This document shows positions 1 to 5,479 of a DNA stretch of 5,479 bases, piece after piece. The DNA is from JAGLHV01 sp023132075 [NCBI: bacterium] (GTDB lineage: Bacteria > CBDUZB01 > JAGLHV01). The DNA lies in the NCBI GenBank assembly GCA_023132075.1, contig JAGLYT010000114.1, positions 1 to 5,479 of the forward strand, written 5' to 3'. Each line of letters opens with the position of its first letter. Position 1 is the stretch's first letter. Both the position numbers and the translations under genes were made by a program. Below the pieces are notes generated by a model. It searched no databases and was not told the DNA's origin. It saw nothing but the letters and a program-made list of their open reading frames with translations.

Positions 1-432
1 ATAGTATTGGATGCGGATAAAGAAGGATTTTTACGAAGCGAGACTTCTTTAATTCAGGTTTGTGGCAGGGCGGCAAGGAATGTGGACGGTGAAGTAATAA
101 TGTATGCTGATTCCATCACCGGTTCTATGAAGAGGGCTATTGAGGAAACTCAAAGAAGAAGAAAAATACAAACGGAATATAATGAACAGTATAAAATTAC
201 TCCGCAAACTATTCAAAAAGCTGTTTATGAGGGAATAGAGGAATATAAGAGTGAAAAAAAGGAAATATCTTCTTTAGTTTTTCGGGAAGGTTTTGGGTTT
301 TTGACTAAAAAAGAAAAGGGTAAAATTTTAAATGACTTGAAGCGGCAAATGAAAGAAGCTGCAAATGAATTGGATTTTGAATTAGCCATAATTTTAAGGG
401 ATAAGATTAATCAAGTTAATAAGAAAAAATGA
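1..432 (+). CDS. uvrB: UvrABC system protein B, C-terminal part (5' end outside window)
   Basis: UvrB is the damage-verifying helicase-like subunit of bacterial nucleotide excision repair. UvrA loads it on DNA and it then recruits UvrC for incision. The frame is open from base 1 (reads I-V-L-D-A-D-K), so the true start lies upstream and about 143 C-terminal residues are visible out of the usual 660-680. Seen directly: [16 protein letters not shown] followed by CGRAARN, which is helicase motif VI (Q-x-x-GRAAR) as in UvrB; the conserved VIMYAD and the [15 protein letters not shown] segment; [12 protein letters not shown]; and a terminal UVR domain ([20 protein letters not shown] then RDKI) that contacts UvrC. 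The usual motif-VI text is SLIQTIGRAARN, and the Val-Cys variant here is mild. It ends in TGA with no clear hairpin terminator behind it. The identification is very secure. Confidence 0.97.
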   Translation: MVLDADKEGFLRSETSLIQVCGRAARNVDGEVIMYADSITGSMKRAIEETQRRRKIQTEYNEQYKITPQTIQKAVYEGIEEYKSEKKEISSLVFREGFGFLTKKEKGKILNDLKRQMKEAANELDFELAIILRDKINQVNKKK

Positions 433-487
433 CAGAAATAGGTGATATAATTTAAAGATTAAAAATATTGATATATGATTGAAATAA

Positions 488-625
488 AGGTATTCCGGTA
501 ATTTCTACTACGAATTTCAATTAACTTCCACCGGTTTTAAATTCAAGCAAAACGGCGAAGATTTAGGGGCAATGGTTTTTAATGTTCTCATCTATTTTCT
601 TGACAAAAACCCATTTGTGGTATAG
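488..625 (+). pseudogene. Possible degenerate coding relic or dispersed repeat
   Basis: The + frame from AGG at 488 to TAG at 623-625 is open for 45 codons and reads GNFYYEFQLTSTGFKFKQN, then GEDLGAMVF. There is no usable start at its beginning; the stop TAA at 485-487 closes the frame just upstream. Codon choice differs from the flanking genes. On the other strand a 24-codon frame (591 down to 517) has both ATG and TGA. I recognise no protein family in either reading. It could be a remnant of a decayed gene, part of an interspersed repeat, or chance. Confidence is low. Confidence 0.2.
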
Positions 626-626
626 T
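600..626 (+). promoter_or_regulatory. Candidate sigma-70 promoter for the EndoQ operon
   Basis: A perfect -35 box TTGACA lies at 600-605. A -10 box TATAGT lies at 621-626, one mismatch from TATAAT, and is preceded by TGG, giving an extended -10 (TG at 618-619). The spacer is 15 bp, shorter than the ideal 17; an alternative -10, TAGTAT at 623-628, gives exactly 17 bp but is a poorer box. Transcription would start near 633, leaving a leader of about 45-50 nt before the ATG at 681. The promoter call is inference from box quality and position. Confidence 0.5.
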
Positions 627-635
627 ATTTGTTAT

Positions 636-663
636 AGAGGGGGGGTGTTGTTTGGCTGAATAA
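636..663 (+). other. G-rich Shine-Dalgarno-like tract with three-codon mini-ORF in the EndoQ leader
   Basis: AGAGGGGGGG at 636-645 resembles a strong ribosome-binding site, but it lies 35 nt before the ATG of the EndoQ gene, too far to serve it directly. At proper spacing (6 nt) behind it is TTG GCT GAA followed by TAA at 661-663, a three-codon frame. This frame is not that of the downstream gene. It may be a leader minigene whose translation affects the next start, the remains of an older start broken by an indel, or simply a G-rich 5' end of the mRNA. Only the positions are certain. Confidence 0.25.
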
Positions 664-680
664 TAAAAAGAACACAAAAA

Positions 681-1913
681 ATGGTATTTATTGCTGATTT
701 TCATATACATTCTAAATATAGCCGTGCTACCAGTCCTAATATGGATCTGAAAAACTTAGCCAGGTTTGCTAAAGTGAAAGGGATTAACTTATTAGGAACC
801 GGTGATTTTACCCATCCGCAGTGGCTGGTTGAACTTAAAGATAATCTTAAGCCTTGCGAAAATGGGCTTTTTATTTATAAATATGTACATTTTATACTTA
901 CTGCTGAAATATGTACTCTTTTTTATGATAAGGGAAAAGCGAAAAAAGTTCATATTATTCTTTTTGCGCCAAGTTTTGAAGTAGTAGAAAAAATAAATAA
1001 AGCTTTATCCAAATACGGAAATCTTAGTGCAGATGGACGTCCGATACTTAAGTTAGATGCTAAAGATTTAGTAAAAATAATTCTTGATATATCAGAAAAG
1101 TGTTTTTTTGTTCCGGCACATATCTGGACGCCTCATTTTTCTTTATTTGGGGCCAATTCGGGATTTGATAGTATAGAAGAATGTTTTCAGGAGCAAACAA
1201 AAAATATTTATGCCTTAGAAACAGGACTTTCTTCTGATCCGGCAATGAATTGGCAGCTTTCTTGTTTGGATAGATATTCACTTATTTCTAATTCTGATAG
1301 CCATTCTCCTTCTAAAATAGGAAGAGAAGCAAATGTATTTGATTGTAAGTTGGATTATGATGAGATTTTGAATGTTTTAAAGACAAAAGATAGAAAGAAA
1401 TTTTTATATACCATAGAATTTTTTCCGGAAGAAGGAAAATATCATTTTGACGGGCATAGAAAATGTAAGGTAAGATTATCTTCCCGGGAGACACTGAAGA
1501 ATCGAAATTTATGCCCTGTGTGCGGAAAAAAACTGACTATTGGGGTAATGCACAGAATTAATCAGCTTGCTGATAGAAATTCCGGGTTTATTCTTTCAAC
1601 GGCGATTCCTTTTAAACATCTAATTCCTTTGCCGGAAGTAATTTCATTGGCGATTAATAAAGGGGTAGGCACGATAAGTGTGGAAAAGGAATATAATAAA
1701 TTGATTAATCAGGCAGGAACGGAATTAGATATTTTGATGAATGTTGATAAGGAAGAATTAGAGAAGATTACTTTACCGAAAATTGCGGAGGGGATAATCA
1801 AGATAAGGGAGAAAAAGGTAAAAATTCTTCCCGGCTATGATGGTATTTACGGAAAAATAAATATTTTGTGGGATAAACCTTCGATATCCAGTAGCTTGTT
1901 GCGGGGTAGTTGA
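681..1913 (+). CDS. Endonuclease Q-like PHP-domain DNA repair nuclease
   Basis: EndoQ, known from Thermococcales and some bacilli, nicks DNA on the 5' side of deoxyuridine, deoxyinosine, xanthine and abasic sites. The 410 residues match the family's usual length and carry its whole signature. The PHP metal-site motifs are HIH (H8, H10), GDFTHP (D42, H45), E76, H91 in KVHIILFAP, PAHIWTPHFSLFG (H147, H152), the family hallmark ETGLSSDPAMNW from E180, and SNSDSHSP (D206, H208). A zinc-binding segment follows: HFDGHRKC (255-262) with CPVC (278-281), then LTIGVMHRI. The last 120 residues are the C-terminal domain with LPGYDG near 383-388. ATG 681 is the only reasonable start, since the frame is closed at 657-659 and the protein begins directly with the PHP strand; its SD is weak (AAAAAGAA). 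It heads the operon and is followed by a glycosylase gene. The family is confident; substrate range is inferred. Confidence 0.93.
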   Translation: MVFIADFHIHSKYSRATSPNMDLKNLARFAKVKGINLLGTGDFTHPQWLVELKDNLKPCENGLFIYKYVHFILTAEICTLFYDKGKAKKVHIILFAPSFEVVEKINKALSKYGNLSADGRPILKLDAKDLVKIILDISEKCFFVPAHIWTPHFSLFGANSGFDSIEECFQEQTKNIYALETGLSSDPAMNWQLSCLDRYSLISNSDSHSPSKIGREANVFDCKLDYDEILNVLKTKDRKKFLYTIEFFPEEGKYHFDGHRKCKVRLSSRETLKNRNLCPVCGKKLTIGVMHRINQLADRNSGFILSTAIPFKHLIPLPEVISLAINKGVGTISVEKEYNKLINQAGTELDILMNVDKEELEKITLPKIAEGIIKIREKKVKILPGYDGIYGKINILWDKPSISSSLLRGS

Positions 1914-1955
1914 TTCCACAGGCAGTATAAAATAGAAAAAGAATATTTAGAGCTT

Positions 1956-2639
1956 ATGGATTTATTAGCTGTTTATGAACGATTGTTGGGGCATTTTAAA
2001 ATAAAAGATTGCTGGTGGCCTCACGAAACTACATTTGAAATAATGGTGGGGGCACTTCTTACCCAGAATACAGCGTGGGGAAATGTAGAAAAAGCGATAA
2101 AAAATTTAAAAACTGAAGGGATTCTTAATATAAAAAGTTTATCAAAAACTAATCGAAAAAAATTAGAAGAGGCAATTCGTCCTTCTGGTTTTTATAAACA
2201 AAAAGCAGGATATCTTTCGGAATTTAGCAGGTATTTATATACGAAATATGAAGGTGATTTAAATGTTTTTTTTAATCGTAATGCCTGTATAATTCGTCAG
2301 GAACTTTTATTGTGTAGAGGTATTGGTAAAGAGACGGCGGATTCTATGCTTTTGTATGCAGGAAATAAGTTGGTTTTTGTTATAGATGCTTATACTAAAA
2401 GAATATGCATTCGATTGGAACTTACCGATTTGCTTGATTATGATGAATTACAATCGTTTTTTCAGGATAATCTAAGAAAGGATCTGTTTTTATATAAGCA
2501 ATTTCATGCTTTAATTGTAGAATTAGGAAAAAAATTTTGTAAAAGAATTCCTTTATGTGAAGATTGTCCGTTAAAAATAAAATGTAAACAGCAAGGGATA
2601 AGAGAAAAATTGAAGAAGGGGGAAAGCAGGGAATTGTGA
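1956..2639 (+). CDS. HhH-GPD DNA glycosylase, endonuclease III-like (COG2231/HP0602 type)
   Basis: This 227-residue protein belongs to the endonuclease III superfamily, whose members flip out and excise damaged bases. Seen directly: WWPHETTFE (20-28), the LTQNTAW substrate-pocket segment (35-41), a helix-hairpin-helix LLCRGIGKETAD (118-129), the catalytic aspartate D144 in VFVIDAYTKR, and a C-terminal 4Fe-4S motif C195-x5-C201-x2-C204-x5-C210. Endonuclease III has Lys in the GVGRKTA position of the hairpin; here it is Glu126 (GIGKETA), so a monofunctional glycosylase without beta-lyase activity is likely. The closest named group I recognise is COG2231, which includes H. pylori 3-methyladenine glycosylase; the exact substrate is unknown. 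The ATG lies 42 nt after the EndoQ stop, in the same frame, with only a poor SD (AGAG), so translation may depend on coupling. Its stop overlaps the next start. Confidence 0.9.
   Translation: MDLLAVYERLLGHFKIKDCWWPHETTFEIMVGALLTQNTAWGNVEKAIKNLKTEGILNIKSLSKTNRKKLEEAIRPSGFYKQKAGYLSEFSRYLYTKYEGDLNVFFNRNACIIRQELLLCRGIGKETADSMLLYAGNKLVFVIDAYTKRICIRLELTDLLDYDELQSFFQDNLRKDLFLYKQFHALIVELGKKFCKRIPLCEDCPLKIKCKQQGIREKLKKGESREL
2628..2632 (+). promoter_or_regulatory. Ribosome binding site deciding the HD-GYP start
   Basis: AGGGA lies 6 nt before ATG 2639 but only 3 nt before GTG 2636. The spacing favours the ATG, which shares one base with the upstream TGA (TGATG). Overlapping stop and start imply translational coupling. 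Confidence 0.5.
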
Positions 2640-4312
2640 TGACATTGAGAATAGGGGAAAGAGAAGATAAACTGCATAGTTTGAACCAAACAATAGAGAG
2701 ACTGGAATTCAAGTTAAATGCTTTAGAAAAAATCAATGAAACGATAAATTTAAATGAACATCTGGATATTATCATAAATAAAATAATGCAGTTGTTTTTG
2801 GAGCTATTTGATGCTGAATATATCTTAATTGTTTTAACCGGTAAGGAAAAGGCCGAATTTAAGATTAGTTGTTCAGACTGGGGAGATGAAGAAAAAGAAC
2901 AAAAAGAAAAACTTTTAGCAGATAAAATGATTCCGGGAAAAGGTATAATAAGAGAAGTAATGGATAAAGAAATTTCAACGGTAGTAACAATTTCTTCATC
3001 AAATGAAATAGAATTTGAAAAAGAATTGGGAGGATGTATAGGTTTTTTCGTAAGAAATTTTCTTTGTACTCCCTTAAAAAATAAAGACAGGAAATTAGGA
3101 GTAATTGAGATATTTAATAAAAAAGGGGAAAACTCGTGTTTTTCCGAAGAAGATGTAAAGTTAATTGATTTTTTATCTGATAAAATAGGGCTTGAGATAG
3201 AAAATGCCAGATTGGTTAGTGAAAGGAATCAAAAGATTCTAGAATTGAATAGCCTTATTAGAGCAACAGAGTTAATTAGTTCCACAGTGGAACTTAAAAC
3301 GTTACTGGATGTGGTAATGCAATTAGTAATGAAAATGATGGATGCCGAAGCTGCTTCCTTGCTTTTGCTTGACGAAGAGAAACAAAAGCTTTATTTCGAA
3401 TCTGCTCAAGGAGAAAAAGGAGAAAGAATAGAAAGGATATATTTGACCAAAGGAGAAGGTATTGCTGACTGGGTGGTACAAACGGGTAAAGATGCGTTAG
3501 TTCCCGATGTGAACAAAGACCGGCGTTTTTGTAAAAAAATGGATCGTTTTTCAGGGTTTGAGACCAAATCCATTTTATGTGTTCCCTTAAAAGTAAAAAA
3601 CAGAATTATCGGAGTGACGGAGGTTATAAATAAAGTTGGAAAGGGAAGTTTTACTTCCGCGGACTTGGTGTTACTCAGGACGTTGTCTTCACAGGCTGCA
3701 ATAGCTGTTGAAAAGGCAAAATTATATCGAAAATTAAAAAATATGGGTATGGCAGTGGTTAAGTCTTTAGTTTCGGCTATAGATGCTAAACATCCTTATA
3801 CCCGGGGCCAGTCTGAACGGGTAACGAAATATGCCTTAATTATTGCCCGGGAATTAGGCTTTTCTGCGAAAGAGAAACGAAATGTACAATTGGCCGGATT
3901 GCTGCATGATGTAGGAAAGATAGGAATTCCGGAAAAAATTTTGGAGAAAAATGGAAGTTTTTCAAAGGAAGATTGGGTCATGGTAAAAAAACATCCGGTT
4001 ATGGGGGCGGAAATATTGAGTCCCATAGAGGAATTGAAAGACATTATTCCTATTATTCGTTACCACCATGAAAGATTAGATGGAACAGGATATCCGGAGG
4101 GGTTAAAAGGAGAGGAAATTCCCTTGATTAGTCGGATTCTTGCTATTGCCGATGCTTTTGATTCTATGACTTCTCCCAGATTTCATAAAAAAGAAAAATC
4201 CGATATAGAAGCTCTGCGTGAAATAAAAAATAATGAAAAATCACAATTTGATACCGGATGTGCGGAAGCGTTTATAACCGGTTATAGAAGAGAATATATT
4301 ATTAGAGAATAA
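2639..4312 (+). CDS. GAF-GAF-HD-GYP signalling protein (probable c-di-GMP phosphodiesterase, altered site)
   Basis: HD-GYP domains hydrolyse cyclic di-GMP; GAF domains sense small ligands. No signal peptide or membrane segment is visible, so it should be cytosolic. Numbered from ATG 2639 (557 residues): a coiled-coil start (about 10-35), GAF 1 (about 38-190), a linker helix, GAF 2 (about 215-358; GEGIADWVVQTGK, and CVPLKVKNRIIGV), then HD-GYP (about 370-545). Metal-site residues present are H423-D424 in LLHDVGKIGIP, H452, the H476-H477-E478 start of HHERLDGTGYP, and D505 in AIADAFDSMTS. The usual YTxGHSxRV reads YTRGQSERV, so the first ligand His is Gln391. The RPYRKA-like stretch is PRFHKK. 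GTG 2636 is an alternative start, one codon longer; the SD spacing favours ATG. It overlaps the glycosylase stop by 1 nt. The domain call is firm; catalytic activity is uncertain. Confidence 0.93.
   Translation: MTLRIGEREDKLHSLNQTIERLEFKLNALEKINETINLNEHLDIIINKIMQLFLELFDAEYILIVLTGKEKAEFKISCSDWGDEEKEQKEKLLADKMIPGKGIIREVMDKEISTVVTISSSNEIEFEKELGGCIGFFVRNFLCTPLKNKDRKLGVIEIFNKKGENSCFSEEDVKLIDFLSDKIGLEIENARLVSERNQKILELNSLIRATELISSTVELKTLLDVVMQLVMKMMDAEAASLLLLDEEKQKLYFESAQGEKGERIERIYLTKGEGIADWVVQTGKDALVPDVNKDRRFCKKMDRFSGFETKSILCVPLKVKNRIIGVTEVINKVGKGSFTSADLVLLRTLSSQAAIAVEKAKLYRKLKNMGMAVVKSLVSAIDAKHPYTRGQSERVTKYALIIARELGFSAKEKRNVQLAGLLHDVGKIGIPEKILEKNGSFSKEDWVMVKKHPVMGAEILSPIEELKDIIPIIRYHHERLDGTGYPEGLKGEEIPLISRILAIADAFDSMTSPRFHKKEKSDIEALREIKNNEKSQFDTGCAEAFITGYRREYIIRE
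4248..4286 (+). promoter_or_regulatory. Speculative internal promoter with overlapping 14-bp palindrome
   Basis: TTGATA (4248-4253) and TATAAC (4273-4278) resemble -35 and -10 boxes, with a long 19-bp spacer. The -10 sits inside the perfect palindrome TATAACCGGTTATA (4273-4286). Transcription from here would begin about 45 nt before the TTG start of the next gene. It lies within the coding end of the HD-GYP gene, and a 14-bp palindrome could arise by chance in a window this size, so this is only a hypothesis. Confidence 0.2.
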
Positions 4313-4316
4313 ATTC

Positions 4317-4322
4317 GGAGGG
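4317..4322 (+). promoter_or_regulatory. Strong ribosome binding site for the ThDP enzyme gene
   Basis: GGAGGG lies 7 nt before TTG 4330 and decides this non-ATG start. The frame is closed by TAG at 4303-4305, and no ATG or GTG lies between that stop and the TTG. Confidence 0.8.
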
Positions 4323-4329
4323 TTTAAAA

Positions 4330-5479
4330 TTGAGGTATAGTGTAATACGATTACTTCTAAAATATTTGGAGCAAGAGGGAGTGAGATATATTTTTGGCAT
4401 TCCCGGAAAATCTCTAATGCCTTTTTATGATGAATTATATAATATGCGGACTATAACCCCCATATTGGCCAAACGCCATGAAGGGGCAGTGTTTATTGCT
4501 GATGGGTATGCCCGGGTAAGTAAACAATTAGGGGTTTGTTGTGCTACGGCAGGAGCAGAAAGTACGAATTTACTTGCCGGAATAGGGACTTCTTACGCAG
4601 GAGCCGTTCCTTTATTTGTTTTAACCGCTTCTTCGGGTGAAAATGTTATGAAAAGAGGGCTTTTTCAGGAAGATTTTTATGATGAAATAGATGTGATGGA
4701 TATGTTTAAAACAATTACAAAATTAAGTGTTGATGTTTCAGATGTTAGTTATTTATCCCGGACAATAAGGCATTGTTTAAGGGTAGCATTAAATGGGCGA
4801 AAAGGGCCGGTTCATCTTAATTTACCGCTTAGTTTAATGAAAGAGGAAGTAGATGAAGAGATAATTCCGCCTTGTGAATATCGTTTAATGAAAAGAACAT
4901 TTTTTGATCGGGAAGAAATAAAAAAAGCAACTAAGTTTATTCTTCAGGCACAAAAACCGGCTATTCTTATTGGTAATGGAGTGAATAATGCCGGGGCAAA
5001 CCGAATAATTCGCAAATTTGCCGAACGATTAGTAATTCCGGTAGCGACAACTCCTAAAGCAAAAGGGGCTTTTCCGGAAAACCATTTACTTTCTTTGGGA
5101 ATATTTGGGGCTGCCGGAACACCGATTGCCAATAAATATTTGCATTCAGGGGAAATCGATGTTTTATTGGCTGTAGGTACAAGTTTGAATGAATTATCGA
5201 GTTCTCATTATCGGGGAAAACTTAATCCGACGAAGGCTTTTATTCAGATAGATATAGAACCTTATCAGATTGGCAAGAATTGTCCGACAACTATAGGTTT
5301 GTGTGGAGATGCCTGTACACTATTGACGGAAATGATGTATCAAATTTCCAGGGATACCAACTGGAACGAATTTGAACCTAAAATGTCGATAGATGGAATT
5401 CGTTCTTTTAAGAAAGAAAATTCTATGTTTGCTAATGAAAAAATGATATATTCGGATAGTTCTCCCGTTAAACCACAGC
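4330..5479 (+). CDS. Thiamine-diphosphate enzyme, acetolactate synthase large-subunit-like (3' end outside window)
   Basis: The frame from TTG 4330 stays open to the window edge (383 codons), so the C-terminal third that would bind the ThDP pyrophosphate is missing. Acetolactate synthase condenses two pyruvates, or pyruvate with 2-ketobutyrate, for branched-chain amino acid synthesis; related enzymes use other 2-keto acids. Seen: FGIPGKSLMPFYDEL (22-36), the glutamate that activates ThDP (E51) in KRHEGAVFIADGYAR, LLAGIGTSYAGAVPLFVLT (81-99), LFQED (111-115), GRKGPVHLNLPLS closing the N-domain, then a middle domain (about 195-335) with KPAILIGNG, LLAVGTSLNE and IQIDIEPYQIGKN. The usual SGPGATN loop reads AGAESTN, and TGQ reads TAS, so it is a divergent member and may not be a true IlvB. 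It lies 17 nt after the HD-GYP stop. The ThDP fold is certain; the reaction is not. Confidence 0.88.
   Translation, partial: MRYSVIRLLLKYLEQEGVRYIFGIPGKSLMPFYDELYNMRTITPILAKRHEGAVFIADGYARVSKQLGVCCATAGAESTNLLAGIGTSYAGAVPLFVLTASSGENVMKRGLFQEDFYDEIDVMDMFKTITKLSVDVSDVSYLSRTIRHCLRVALNGRKGPVHLNLPLSLMKEEVDEEIIPPCEYRLMKRTFFDREEIKKATKFILQAQKPAILIGNGVNNAGANRIIRKFAERLVIPVATTPKAKGAFPENHLLSLGIFGAAGTPIANKYLHSGEIDVLLAVGTSLNELSSSHYRGKLNPTKAFIQIDIEPYQIGKNCPTTIGLCGDACTLLTEMMYQISRDTNWNEFEPKMSIDGIRSFKKENSMFANEKMIYSDSSPVKPQ

Larger units (their letters stand above)
433..680. other. Intergenic region between uvrB and the EndoQ gene
   Basis: This 248-bp gap is the only sizeable non-coding stretch. The first 50 bases are simple AT-rich sequence with no convincing rho-independent terminator for uvrB. 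Positions 488-625 are open in one + frame but lack a start codon and use more C-ending codons (TTC, TAC, ACC, AAC, GGC) than the neighbouring genes. They may be a relic or a dispersed repeat. The inverted pair CCGGT (495-499) and ACCGG (530-534) flanks part of it. A promoter candidate (600-626) and a G7 tract (639-645) lie at the right end. No tRNA, rRNA or known riboswitch is recognisable. Confidence 0.6.

Noticed and set aside
443-451. TGATATAAT, a perfect extended -10 box just after uvrB
   Set aside because: No -35 box stands at 16-18 bp upstream and no gene starts soon after; such boxes are common by chance in AT-rich spacers.
495-534. CCGGT/ACCGG inverted arms as a uvrB terminator
   Set aside because: The stem is only 5 bp with a 30-nt loop and no U-tract immediately follows.
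1060-1494. Two - strand open frames (1060-1281 and 1312-1494)
   Set aside because: Both are antisense to the well-supported EndoQ gene and have the low-complexity look of shadow frames in AT-rich DNA.
1911-1913. TGA as a selenocysteine codon joining EndoQ and glycosylase
   Set aside because: Both flanking proteins are complete by family length, no Cys is expected at this point, and no SECIS-like hairpin is evident just downstream.
2422-2775. 117-codon open frame on the - strand
   Set aside because: It lies antisense across the glycosylase end and the HD-GYP start, both of which have clear family motifs. Its translation shows no recognisable domain.
3796-4044. 82-codon - strand open frame
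   Set aside because: It is antisense to the conserved HD-GYP core, which explains the open reading.
4944-5132. 62-codon - strand open frame
   Set aside because: It is antisense to the middle domain of the ThDP enzyme, which is clearly coding on the + strand.
1-5479. CRISPR array, tRNA, rRNA or insertion sequence
   Set aside because: No regularly spaced repeats, cloverleaf-like segments, rRNA signatures or transposase motifs were found.

Overview
This window is an AT-rich stretch of bacterial DNA with every recognisable gene on the + strand. Codons favour A/T at the third position, and TTG, and possibly GTG, may serve as start codons. A bacterial-type UvrB, an endonuclease Q homologue, a COG2231-type HhH-GPD glycosylase and a double-GAF HD-GYP protein suggest an anaerobic, perhaps thermophilic or subsurface, low-GC lineage such as a clostridial relative or an uncultured candidate phylum. 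Nothing here fixes the taxon, so that placement is inference.

Layout. Positions 1-432 hold the C-terminal end of uvrB, which is cut by the left edge. Positions 433-680 are the only real intergenic gap. It contains a possible gene or repeat relic, a plausible sigma-70 promoter at about 600-626, and a G-rich Shine-Dalgarno-like tract that sits too far from the next ATG. A tight run of four genes follows: endonuclease Q-like PHP nuclease (681-1913), HhH-GPD DNA glycosylase with a 4Cys cluster motif (1956-2639), GAF-GAF-HD-GYP protein (2639-4312), and a thiamine-diphosphate enzyme of the acetolactate synthase fold (4330 to beyond the right edge). Gaps between them are 42 nt, a 1-nt stop/start overlap, and 17 nt, so the run looks like one operon.

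Function. The first three genes act on DNA damage. UvrB belongs to nucleotide excision repair, EndoQ nicks DNA 5' of deaminated or abasic sites, and the HhH-GPD protein probably removes damaged bases. The fourth gene looks like a cyclic-di-GMP phosphodiesterase, but its first metal-ligand histidine is replaced by Gln and its distal RPYR-like motif is altered, so its activity is in doubt. The last gene is metabolic, and a direct link to repair is not evident.

No wholly new system is demonstrated. The best leads are the EndoQ-glycosylase pairing, the altered HD-GYP site, the odd leader before EndoQ, the intergenic relic, and a divergent acetolactate-synthase-like enzyme with a possible internal promoter overlapping a palindrome.
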